Shown here: one piece after another, positions 25,662-33,260 of the stretch
Numbering within the stretch: the first letter of the stretch is position 1
Layout of the letters: each line of letters opens with the position of its first letter
Assembly (NCBI RefSeq): GCF_033170385.1
Contig: NZ_CP126170.1
Span: 3,806,001 to 3,870,000 of the forward strand
Origin: Xanthomonas rydalmerensis
GTDB taxonomy: Bacteria; Pseudomonadota; Gammaproteobacteria; Xanthomonadales; Xanthomonadaceae
DNA: 64,000 bases
Direction of reading: 5' to 3'
The notes under the pieces: model-generated
Database searches by the model: none
What the model was told of the DNA's origin: nothing
The model's input: only the letters and a program-made list of their open reading frames with translations
Position numbers and translations under genes: made by a program

Positions 25662-26084
25662 ATGCGAACCAAACAACGAAAAGCTTCTCTGGCCTTTTGG
25701 ATGAGAGCGCAAGCACTTACGGCGCTGGTGGCGATATCGCTTGCAGGGTGCGCGGCAAGTAATCCGGTCGCGAGCCATCCCATTGAAGGCCCTGTGCACC
25801 TGGGAGAGATTGCGGCCGTTGATGGTCCCAGGGTGCGTCCCGATCGCGTCATCGAAGACAGCCGTTGCCCTGCCGACGTTCAATGCATCCAGGCGGGTCG
25901 GCTCGTCGTTAGGGCGACCGTGCTCGGTGGCGGCTGGTCCAAGGAGTTGGACCTCACGCTGGGCGTCCCGGTCCCGGTTGCCGATGGCATGTTGACGCTG
26001 GTCGACGCCACGCCCGTGCCCATTAGTGGGGAGACCGCCGCGTCCGCCGCCCGCTTCACCTTCAAATTTCAGGGCGGCCGTTAG
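25662..26084 (+). CDS. Putative lipoprotein, unknown function
   Basis: 140 residues from the ATG at 25662. A signal sequence ends in the lipobox LAGC (Cys30). The mature part contains EDSRCPADVQCIQAGR, a cysteine pair found in a family of small secreted proteins of unknown role. It converges with the next gene. The 25212-25661 gap before it contains only a perfect 7-bp inverted repeat (25535-25541 and 25544-25550) that might be an operator. Confidence 0.6.
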   Translation: MRTKQRKASLAFWMRAQALTALVAISLAGCAASNPVASHPIEGPVHLGEIAAVDGPRVRPDRVIEDSRCPADVQCIQAGRLVVRATVLGGGWSKELDLTLGVPVPVADGMLTLVDATPVPISGETAASAARFTFKFQGGR

Positions 26085-26105
26085 GCCCAGGAGATGTCTG
26101 GCTCC

Positions 26106-26567
26106 TCATTGCTCGGCTGGGTCTTGGTAAGCACCTCGATCCCAAGAGCGATAGCGCCAGGGCACGACGTCTTCAAGGAAAGTGATGCGGGGACTTGGAA
26201 GGTTGCCGAACCCTGCCAGGCTGGCGCGCAGCCGCTCGGCTTGAGCCTCAGGGACAAAGAGCCAGGGCCTGACTATCCAATCCAGCGGGACGCCGCTATC
26301 GCGAGCCAGGGCGGCCCTAACTCCATGCCAATGCTCGTTCCACGACTTCAACCGAGCCAAGAGCGAAGGCGCCCGGGCCGCGTAGGTGATCTCGCAGAGA
26401 TAGCCAGCCCGCTCCTTGAAGCTCACAGCCACCGCGTCGCAATACCAATGCGGGCCGCTGGTGTCCGGGTTGGCGCCCTCGTTGAGCTGGATGCAGCACT
26501 GGCTGTTGATGAACAGCGCTCGGTCCGCCCTCAGGTAGTCGAGCACCACGCCTTCGAAGTGATCCAC
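26106..26567 (-). CDS. Conserved-looking hypothetical protein
   Basis: 153 residues from a GTG with a strong AAAGGAG site upstream. Features include NSQCCIQLNEGAN, HWYCDAVAVSFKERAGYLCEITYA, and LDWIVRPWLFVP. The alternation of a conserved Asp (YCDA) and Glu (CEITYA) in beta-strands could hint at a nuclease-like fold but no complete motif is present. No named function. Confidence 0.55.
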   Translation of the reverse strand: MDHFEGVVLDYLRADRALFINSQCCIQLNEGANPDTSGPHWYCDAVAVSFKERAGYLCEITYAARAPSLLARLKSWNEHWHGVRAALARDSGVPLDWIVRPWLFVPEAQAERLRASLAGFGNLPSPRITFLEDVVPWRYRSWDRGAYQDPAEQ

Positions 26568-26629
26568 GCTGATACTCCTTTACAGTCGTTAAAAGGCAGA
26601 CCTTGGCATCCCAGAATCAAATAAGCAAA

Positions 26630-26708
26630 ATAAACTAACTAAAATACATCTGAAATTTATACTTTATTAATATTCATTCACTCCATTTGACCAACTTAGT
26701 TAGCTTAT
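26630..26708. repeat. 13-bp inverted repeat in an AT-rich spacer
   Basis: Arms at 26630-26642 and 26696-26708 pair with one mismatch around a 53-nt AT-rich centre containing several TATTAA/TTATAC-like hexamers. It lies in the 372-bp divergent spacer between the hypothetical gene and the second integrase and could be a recombination or regulatory site. Otherwise 26568-26911 holds no supported gene. Confidence 0.35.
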
Positions 26709-26911
26709 CTAGATTAAACAGTACTAAAATGACTCCAGAAAATCCTGAGCGGCAGACGCGCAATCGATTGATTTCATTGAAACGTCGCACTGAACCCAGC
26801 GCAGTACAAACCGACCGACTCGTTGAGGTGGCCATAGGGAGCCGCGACGCTTACTGTATTCAACTCGCCGGCGATTTTGTATTGACTATTTTGTGAGCTA
26901 TCTTATTGGTA

Positions 26912-26932
26912 CTTCCATCGTTTCGATGGAAG
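26912..26932 (+). promoter_or_regulatory. Hairpin covering the ribosome-binding site of integrase 2
   Basis: A perfect 9-bp stem (26912-26920 with 26924-26932, 3-nt loop) includes GGAAG, the only Shine-Dalgarno-like sequence, 7 nt before the ATG at 26940. Folding would hide it. There is no T run, so it is not a terminator. Confidence 0.5.
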
Positions 26933-26939
26933 CCAAGCA

Positions 26940-28331
26940 ATGCCCTCCCCCGCTCTAGAACACCTTCACCAATACCTCCTCCATCCGATCGGCACGCTCC
27001 AGCTCAAGGGTGTCCAGATGGGCAACCTTCGTATCGAAGAGTTGAACATCACCGGGCGAGAAGCCGCCATCCACGCCCAGGAGATGCTTGACCGGGCCGA
27101 CGACCGCCAACGGCGCAGCCGCCGGGCCAATGGCTGCACACAATATCCGGCCCCGCTCCCTATCGCTTCTGCTCCTCGCCTGCTATCGGTCGAGATCGCC
27201 GATTACGTTCGGTCTCGCGATCACCGAGGTTTGGCCAAGAACACGACAGGATCCACCTCCCGCACGCTCACGTTGCTCAAGATGACCTGTGGCGATATTC
27301 CTGTATCTCGTGTTGACCACAGCCATATCTATCGCCTGTGGGAACTGCTGCGGTGGGCTCCTCCGTCGCTTCTCTCAGACCCCAGGTATCGCGACTACAC
27401 CTACGACGAGGCGATCGCGCTGGGAAAGAAGCTCGGGGTGCAGCCCCGTGCGCCCAAGACGCTTGAGAAGCATCGGCGCTTTCTCTGGACCTTCTTCAAA
27501 GGGCTGGTTGAGGCCAACGCGATTCCTGCTTCGCCTATGGCAGGGTTCAAGAAGTTCAAGGAAGATCTCGCTGAAGACGCGGACAACGCAGAGCGATTGT
27601 TCGACGAAGCCGACCTGCAAAAGATCTTTGCCCCGGAGACTTTCATTCCCTGGGCAAAGGCCCATCCCCATCGGTGGTGGATGCCCATGATCGGCCTCTA
27701 CACCGGCGCGCGCATCAACGAGGTCGCCCAGTTGAAGGTTGCAGACATCGTCCAAGAGGCCGGGGCTTGGTGGATTCGCATCCGGGTCACGATCGATCCT
27801 GACCTGGCGCATAAAAGCCGAGGCAGGAGCCGGCAACGCCTAAAAGGCAAGTCGGCCATCCGCGACGTGCCGATCGCGCAGCCCCTCATCGACGCCGGCT
27901 TCCTGGACTACGTCGAAGACATTCGCCAGTGCGGACACCCGCGGCTCTTCCCCCACCTCTCCGCCGGCGTCAACCGCGAGACGGGCGACTCGAACGCTCG
28001 CTACAGCCAAGCCCCGCTCAACCAGTTCAGCACCTACATGAAACGCTTAGGCTTCAAGAAAGGGGTCGGTTTCCATGCGTTCCGGCATACGATCGCCACG
28101 GAGCTCCATCACCAGGACATCCCGGAAGAAGTCATTGCGTTGATCACGGGTCACTCACCCCACAAGCGAGTCGCTGTCCTGCACGAGGCCTATTTCCACA
28201 AGAAGCCGGCACTGGCTCAAAAGAAGAAGATCCGCACCATCAAGCGCTACATGCCGAGCGTAGAGCTGCCCAAGTATCAGCGAGGTCAGTTCGCTGCTCA
28301 GCTGTCGGACCCGAGCAAGTTCTACCCGTGA
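26940..28331 (+). CDS. Second tyrosine recombinase, possibly lacking its N-terminal domain
   Basis: 463 residues. Catalytic domain complete: R258 (YTGARINE), K304 (LKGKSAIRDVP), H379 and R382 (HAFRHT), H405 (TGHS) and Y418 (EAYF). A core-binding domain lies at about 85-210. The N-terminal DUF6538-like part seen in the first integrase is absent, so the gene may be truncated or of a different subfamily. It sits 14 kb from either end of the island with no direct repeats of its own that I could find, suggesting a nested or fused older element, or an orphan recombinase. Confidence 0.85.
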   Translation: MPSPALEHLHQYLLHPIGTLQLKGVQMGNLRIEELNITGREAAIHAQEMLDRADDRQRRSRRANGCTQYPAPLPIASAPRLLSVEIADYVRSRDHRGLAKNTTGSTSRTLTLLKMTCGDIPVSRVDHSHIYRLWELLRWAPPSLLSDPRYRDYTYDEAIALGKKLGVQPRAPKTLEKHRRFLWTFFKGLVEANAIPASPMAGFKKFKEDLAEDADNAERLFDEADLQKIFAPETFIPWAKAHPHRWWMPMIGLYTGARINEVAQLKVADIVQEAGAWWIRIRVTIDPDLAHKSRGRSRQRLKGKSAIRDVPIAQPLIDAGFLDYVEDIRQCGHPRLFPHLSAGVNRETGDSNARYSQAPLNQFSTYMKRLGFKKGVGFHAFRHTIATELHHQDIPEEVIALITGHSPHKRVAVLHEAYFHKKPALAQKKKIRTIKRYMPSVELPKYQRGQFAAQLSDPSKFYP

Positions 28332-28339
28332 TGCATTTA

Positions 28340-28395
28340 GTTCAGATGGCGAATTCAACGAGCGGACGCGTTCTTGAATCCGCCATTCGTAGAAA
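28340..28395. repeat. Imperfect inverted repeat between convergent genes
   Basis: GGCGAATTCAA near 28350 and TTGAATCCGCC near 28375 can pair with one mismatch. It lies between integrase 2 and the convergent membrane-protein gene and may act as a terminator, though no T run follows. Confidence 0.35.
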
Positions 28396-28411
28396 CACCA
28401 GATGCTCATAG

Positions 28412-29674
28412 TCAAGCCGATTTTCGCGCCTTAAAGAAGGCTCCAACAACCACAACGACAAGGACAATAAGCACAATGCTTGGCAGCGCATGCGCACCAA
28501 ACCTTAGAACCACCATCCCCAGCGCGATGAGCGTTGGAAACCAAGCCAAGGGTTGGATCACCATATGAACTTTGCGCAGGAAAGCCAACTGCTCAGCAAA
28601 TCCTAGCTTGGCACTATTGATAGCACCCTGCAGAGCAGTAGGGTGCTTACTAGAAGCGCCTTGAACGTCCGCGATAGAGAGATTGAACCCCGCCTCAACT
28701 CTCTTTGAAGCAAGACGCTGGTTGTGGAGGATTCCGCTCAGCAAAAGGGAAACCAGCAACATACCCAAACAAAGCCCAGACGCGCTCCATACGTCATCTG
28801 CCAACCAGACTGCGGCGAGGCCGCCGATCGACAGGGGCAGAGCCAGCATCTTGCCTGAACTGTCACCGAGCACCGCAGCCATACGGGTTGCGTAGTCAAG
28901 CTCGATTCGCGCCACGTCCCCGCGCAGCTTCTCAAAGGAGAACTTTTGGACGTAACACTCGGCGTTGAGTTCGTAGGCCATGACAACGTCAGACCATGAG
29001 TAGACCAAGTATTGGAACGCCGGCTCAGGAGCGTCTGAGCGCCTCTTTGCCAGCACGCTGGTGAGTGCCACACGGAAGAGCTGCTTATGCTCGTTAATGT
29101 GCAGCTGGCCTTCTTCATTAGAAAAAAGCGCTTCCAGGACTGAAATGTCCGGCTTCGGAGCCAGCAGGCAGGCGCGAGTGATCCTAGTATCAATCTCGAA
29201 AGTCTTGGGTCCTGTATCGCCCGTCGCGGGAAGGACAAATAGGAGCTTCTTGGTGCTAGCCGTCAAGGACACGGTGTTCAACGAGAGCTTGAGCAAGCCT
29301 CCTATCAACCTTCCCAGATGCAGAGCAGCCACCAGCTCTTCTGTTGGCTCTTCTGCATCTCCAAGAATGTCTTCCTGAATGAGGTAGTAGTTCCCGGGGA
29401 CGCCGCCGGAGCTAAGAATTTCCGATCCATCAACAAAGTCGTAAACGTTCGCGTAGAAGCGCCCAAATTCATTTGACGGCAGCCTCCAAGTAAATGAAAT
29501 TTGTCCGTCTTCTTCATGAGGGCCATCTTCGAAGCTCCCGAACTTTCGCTCCAGCTTCTGACACTCTTTGAGCTCGCCCGCAACGTTATACGCCGGCCCG
29601 TCATAGGAGAATGTGCCCTCCTCTATAGAAGGCCTCCCAGCGGCACGGTATAGGCGAACTACGCTCTCAAACAC
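28412..29674 (-). CDS. Membrane protein of unknown function (partner of YejK-like protein)
   Basis: 420 residues from a GTG whose AAGGA site overlaps the stop codon of the upstream gene (9-bp gap). Residues 1-260 are predicted soluble. Two hydrophobic hairpins follow, around 270-310 and 370-413, with a basic C-terminal end. I recognise no named domain. The arrangement of a soluble sensor-like part and paired C-terminal membrane helices resembles membrane-acting effectors of abortive-infection systems, but that is inference from layout and context. Confidence 0.75.
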   Translation of the reverse strand: MFESVVRLYRAAGRPSIEEGTFSYDGPAYNVAGELKECQKLERKFGSFEDGPHEEDGQISFTWRLPSNEFGRFYANVYDFVDGSEILSSGGVPGNYYLIQEDILGDAEEPTEELVAALHLGRLIGGLLKLSLNTVSLTASTKKLLFVLPATGDTGPKTFEIDTRITRACLLAPKPDISVLEALFSNEEGQLHINEHKQLFRVALTSVLAKRRSDAPEPAFQYLVYSWSDVVMAYELNAECYVQKFSFEKLRGDVARIELDYATRMAAVLGDSSGKMLALPLSIGGLAAVWLADDVWSASGLCLGMLLVSLLLSGILHNQRLASKRVEAGFNLSIADVQGASSKHPTALQGAINSAKLGFAEQLAFLRKVHMVIQPLAWFPTLIALGMVVLRFGAHALPSIVLIVLVVVVVGAFFKARKSA

Positions 29675-29683
29675 GACTCGTCC

Positions 29684-30775
29684 TTAGCCACGCTGATCCA
29701 GGGTTGCCTCAATCTTCTTTGCAGCTTCGTCCGGCAGACGCCGGATTCGGAGTGACTTATCAGCGCGACTGTAGATCAAAGGCCCCTCCGTTTCGCTGAT
29801 TTCTGTGTCTTCGAACGACAGGCGCCATCCATCCGCTTGCGCGGTAATCCGAGTAACGGACTTTAAGTATTGGGCACTGACCACAAAAGATTCTGGGACC
29901 TGACCATCCTCACCGTTGAGGTATTCACTCAACCCCTCAACGTGCTCAACCAGCTCATCCCCAAGCGCCACACGCACAACTGCCACCAAGGTTCCGACTG
30001 TCATCACAGCTCCCTGTGGCAAGGCAGCCATATGATCAATGACGGCTCGCCTCACCTTGCGAGCATGAAGCTTTATCTCCTTCTTTGAAGCCACAAACTT
30101 CCTAACAGCATCGATTGCGGACTTGGTGGCTCGATTAGATGAAACACCCTTTTCACAACCCAGTGCATCGATGAAATACTTTGCGACCTCATTGCGCACA
30201 CCTTTGTTAACGAAGCAGAGGTAGGTTCTCTCTTCCTCGTCAGCGCCGGCATCGGCAGAGCCAACGCTCAACGCCTGCGCATACCTCGCAAGATTGATAC
30301 GTGCAGCTTGGTGCAGCTTCGACAAGTCGAGTTCACGAATGTCAGTCGGAACCATATCCGCCGACAAGCTCAATGCTCCGCGCTCTTTAATCATCGCCAC
30401 TAGAAGGAATGGCGTCGCGTTGACCTCGTACACCATAAAGAACACGTAACCGCCAGTCGAAAGAAGCTCCTTTCTCGCAGCTGCCACAAGCTCCGCCATG
30501 CCCACCTCTGTAAGCGTCATGAACGTTGCCAGGTCAGAACTGATAGTCAAGTTTTCAACCGCGCCTGGAAACTGCCCCTCTCGATTGTTCGTTCCGAACT
30601 GCCCCCAGAATACGGTGCTCCCGTCTCGCCCGACGAGACGCGACAACTGTTCTCCAAGAGCCTGAACCTGGCTGAGCGAAACGTCCAACGGCCCAGGCGC
30701 ATGCCTGACTCGTGAAGTGTTGGACTGAGCCTCTTTTTCGAGAGAGTGAATTACTGCGAAAACCAGTCTATCCAT
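29684..30775 (-). CDS. Nucleoid-associated protein, YejK/NdpA-like
   Basis: 363 residues from the ATG at 30775, which has AAGG 5 nt upstream; a TTG at 30850 would add 25 residues without a ribosome site. The start MDRLVFAVIHSLEKE and the central FVNKG..NEVAKYFIDALGC segment (about 188-207 from this ATG) followed by ATKSAIDAVRKF match the 37-kDa nucleoid-associated protein family. NdpA/YejK binds nucleoid DNA. Here it is on an island, next to a membrane protein in the same operon, which suggests a recruited DNA-sensing role. Confidence 0.75.
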   Translation of the reverse strand: MDRLVFAVIHSLEKEAQSNTSRVRHAPGPLDVSLSQVQALGEQLSRLVGRDGSTVFWGQFGTNNREGQFPGAVENLTISSDLATFMTLTEVGMAELVAAARKELLSTGGYVFFMVYEVNATPFLLVAMIKERGALSLSADMVPTDIRELDLSKLHQAARINLARYAQALSVGSADAGADEEERTYLCFVNKGVRNEVAKYFIDALGCEKGVSSNRATKSAIDAVRKFVASKKEIKLHARKVRRAVIDHMAALPQGAVMTVGTLVAVVRVALGDELVEHVEGLSEYLNGEDGQVPESFVVSAQYLKSVTRITAQADGWRLSFEDTEISETEGPLIYSRADKSLRIRRLPDEAAKKIEATLDQRG

Positions 30776-30950
30776 AACTGCCTTACCCCCTATTGGCTCA
30801 GGCAGCAATGGTATCACCCATGCATATAGCGGCCGCTCAGGGCTATCCAACAGCTAATTAGCCGCAGAGGCTGAGACGGACTCCCCAGTTGCGTCCCTGA
30901 AAAAGGCCCTACCGAAGCTCTGATGAGGTAAAGCGCCGTCCTGATGCAAG

Positions 30951-31286
30951 CTAAGCCGGCGGGCAAGCCAAGTGGCTCTTGATGAGTTCAAGAACGCCCT
31001 TTTGACGCTCTGCAGGCAATCGAGCAACCAGCAAGATGACCTCGGCCAAGACGTCTGAACTGGCATGGAAATACGCCGGCGGCACCCCGAGCGCATCGCT
31101 GAGCGCTGCCAACGTTTCGTGGTCTGGTTCGCGCTCTCCTCGCTCATAGCGGGACAAGCGTGACGAGGCGGCCTTCTCGTTCATCCCCAACAGCGCTCCC
31201 AGTTCGACCTGCGACAAGCCCGCCACGCGCCGGGCCGTGCGCAAGCGACGGCCAAAGACGGAATTCGGAGGCAGGGATGCGGGCAT
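30951..31286 (-). CDS. XRE-family helix-turn-helix regulator
   Basis: 111 residues from the ATG at 31286 (a GTG at 31322 could add 12). HTH_3 domain: FGRRLRTARRVAGLSQVELGALLGM, with SRYERGEREPDHETLAALSDALGVPPAYF completing the Cro/C1 fold; a short helical tail follows. It lies about 175 bp upstream of the YejK-like gene on the same strand and is divergent from an exported-protein gene, with a perfect palindrome between them. Autoregulation is likely. Confidence 0.9.
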   Translation of the reverse strand: MPASLPPNSVFGRRLRTARRVAGLSQVELGALLGMNEKAASSRLSRYERGEREPDHETLAALSDALGVPPAYFHASSDVLAEVILLVARLPAERQKGVLELIKSHLACPPA

Positions 31287-31343
31287 GGAGATCTGACTTC
31301 GGGCTGACCTCCAAGTCTGCACCGACTAGCATCCTAACGCACT

Positions 31344-31364
31344 TATCTGCCAATATGGCAGATA
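31344..31364. promoter_or_regulatory. Perfect 21-bp palindrome, probable XRE operator
   Basis: TATCTGCCA, 3 nt, TGGCAGATA. It lies 58 bp upstream of the XRE start and 25 bp upstream of the divergent exported-protein gene, so one dimer could control both promoters. Confidence 0.65.
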
Positions 31365-31388
31365 CATTCACACACGTCGCGAGGGTCT

Positions 31389-32159
31389 ATGGCACTTCAG
31401 GAAAAGCTGGCATTCGCAGCATCTCTGGCATTGATGTTGGCCGTTCCTATCGCTGCCCACGCCCAGGACGGCTCCGACCCCAAGCCCGGCTTCTTCCGTC
31501 AGCTCGGCGGGAGCCTCAAGGACGCCGGCAAGCAGATGGTCGGCATCAAGCCAAACGCGGGGGGCAAGTCCACCGCGCAGGCCGGCGGCTCCGGTGCCCT
31601 CTACACGCCCCTCAGCGGCGGCGGGAAGCTGCCCGGGCTCTTCAAGGGCGACAACCACCAAGCAGCACAGCTCGGGAAGCTGGAGTGGCCGCGGGTCGCG
31701 CTCACGTTCGCCGAGTGGGGCCAGAAGCTGCCTTGCTGGACGGTGGAAGCACGCATTTGGACCAGCGCCTCTGCCTCGACCACCGAGACCTTCCGCGCCT
31801 GCGCCGACGCCCCGCTGACCGACACCGATGACCTTGGCGAGAAGGCCGAGCTCAACACCTCTGCTCTCTGGAAGGGACGGGACACGCTCAACGGTGTCCG
31901 GGTGCCGCCCAGCAATCCGAACACCGGTGCCCAGCGCTCCACTGGCCCCAACCCGCCGGCCCAGCCCTTCGTGGTCAACGTGAGCCGGCCCGGCGTCGCC
32001 GATCGCGCCGTCGACGTCGCCCTGCGCGTGGCCTGGGTCTCGGGCTTCCTCCAGACCGCGGATCTCCATCCGGGAGCCAGCGGCCTGCTGACGCCCTTCA
32101 AGGACACCCGGATGTGGATCGCCGGCTTCAAGCCGGACGGCAACCGCGACAAGCAGTAG
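31389..32159 (+). CDS. Exported protein of unknown function
   Basis: 256 residues with a signal peptide (hydrophobic 8-22, cleavage after AHA). The mature part starts QDGSDPKPGFFRQLGGSLKDAGKQMVGIKP, then a Gly/Ser-rich stretch, then a beta-rich region with a cysteine pair (PCWTVEARIW and RACADAP). No family recognised by name. First of three plus-strand envelope genes (next 51 bp downstream), probably co-transcribed and under the palindrome at 31344-31364. Confidence 0.75.
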   Translation: MALQEKLAFAASLALMLAVPIAAHAQDGSDPKPGFFRQLGGSLKDAGKQMVGIKPNAGGKSTAQAGGSGALYTPLSGGGKLPGLFKGDNHQAAQLGKLEWPRVALTFAEWGQKLPCWTVEARIWTSASASTTETFRACADAPLTDTDDLGEKAELNTSALWKGRDTLNGVRVPPSNPNTGAQRSTGPNPPAQPFVVNVSRPGVADRAVDVALRVAWVSGFLQTADLHPGASGLLTPFKDTRMWIAGFKPDGNRDKQ

Positions 32160-32210
32160 GCCCTGACCTCGCCCGCCTTCCCCACCCCATCCCTCAGCAA
32201 AAGGAACGAC

Positions 32211-32525
32211 ATGAAGAACGCATGGATCGGCCTGGTCGCGTTGACCATGGCCCTGGGCCTGACCGCCTGCAGCGGGAAGCCGTCGAGCGACAACGCCAAG
32301 CAGGCGCTGGCCGCCCTGCTCCAGCAGAGCGGCGCCGGCCGAGTGAGCGACATTCGCGACTTCGAGTTGACCGGCTGCACCAAGGCCGAGGATGCCGACG
32401 GCTACCGCTGCGATACCCGCGGTCAAGTGGTCCTGGACATCGCCGGCAGGCAGGTCCCCATCCCCGTCAACAAGAACTTGCGCTATGCCAAAGCTGACGG
32501 CAGCTGGAGGGCCTACGCCAAATGA
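32211..32525 (+). CDS. Small lipoprotein
   Basis: 104 residues; lipobox LTAC (Cys20). The mature domain SDIRDFELTGCTKAEDADGYRCD has a cysteine pair and ends near SWRAYAK. It sits in an operon with the exported-protein gene upstream and overlaps the membrane-protein gene downstream by ATGA. Such small lipoproteins on mobile elements can have surface or entry-exclusion roles; nothing here proves that. Confidence 0.75.
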   Translation: MKNAWIGLVALTMALGLTACSGKPSSDNAKQALAALLQQSGAGRVSDIRDFELTGCTKAEDADGYRCDTRGQVVLDIAGRQVPIPVNKNLRYAKADGSWRAYAK

Positions 32526-32902
32526 CGACCCACCCTGATTCGATCGTCCCCGCGTCGATGGGCGTGGTGAACCCGCTTCCCGGCGAAGGTGCGCCGCGTG
32601 CTGAGCCCAAGAAAGTGCTGACGCCCCACAACCGCTTTTTCTGGTGGTTCTCGCTCAGCCTGCTCTTCCTGGGCCCGCTCGGCTTTCTCGTCGGGCCACT
32701 TATGGCTCGGCGCGGCCTGCGGAAAGCAGAGCGGCTCTACCCGGGCGCCGCCTACATGGCTCGGCAGCGCGACCAGGGCTTCACCTGGGCCCAGTGGTGG
32801 GTGATGACGCCGCTGGCCGCGACCATGGGCATGGCGGCCATGGCCGTGCTGAAGTGGTTGCCGATCGCTCTGTTCGTGATGTGGGAGCAGTTGGCCCGCT
32901 GA
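32522..32902 (+). CDS. Small inner-membrane protein with two helices
   Basis: 126 residues. Hydrophobic helices lie at about 40-60 (FFWWFSLSLLFLGPLGFLVG) and 92-120. The N-terminus is Pro-rich and presumably cytoplasmic. The start overlaps the lipoprotein stop (ATGA), so the two are translationally coupled. Unknown function. A terminator follows 25 bp after the stop. Confidence 0.7.
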   Translation: MTTHPDSIVPASMGVVNPLPGEGAPRAEPKKVLTPHNRFFWWFSLSLLFLGPLGFLVGPLMARRGLRKAERLYPGAAYMARQRDQGFTWAQWWVMTPLAATMGMAAMAVLKWLPIALFVMWEQLAR

Positions 32903-32927
32903 TTCCGATAGAGCATTTGCATCAGAG

Positions 32928-32955
32928 AAGCCCGGGCAATCCGGGCTTTCTTTTT
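32928..32955 (+). terminator. Terminator of the exported-protein/lipoprotein/membrane-protein operon
   Basis: 8-bp stem (32928-32935 with 32941-32948), 5-nt loop, then TTTCTTTTT. The following 32956-33260 contains no supported gene, only a weak promoter-like TTGACC-17 nt-GATACA upstream of the nuclease gene. Confidence 0.85.
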
Positions 32956-33260
32956 GCTCCATACCTCGTCCGTATTGCATGGCTGTGGAGGCCGTTTTAC
33001 AGCGACAAAGTCTTCCGACCAAGTCACACCTTGGCCAATCCGCGGTTGACCCGCCCAGCTCGCTGTTAGATACATGTCGCAACCGCGTGCCACGTCGTGG
33101 CAAAGGGGCGCGGTTGTCGTCTCTCCCACCACACCGGCATCGAGCCGGTCTCGGCTGTCTGCTCCACCTCTGTTCAACTAGCGCGTCTCTCAACAGGCAC
33201 GGCCCTTGTCCGTGCGTGCTGGATTCGTGCGGCCTGCCTAAACACATGGAGAAGTGCACT

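Noticed and set aside
26687..26896. A 69-codon frame ahead of integrase 2
   Set aside because: No ribosome site and no resemblance to an integrase N-terminus or excisionase; lies in the AT-rich spacer.
26568..28411. A complete second element with its own att repeats around integrase 2
   Set aside because: I looked for copies of the 22-bp core and other direct repeats near 26.6 and 28.4 kb and saw none.
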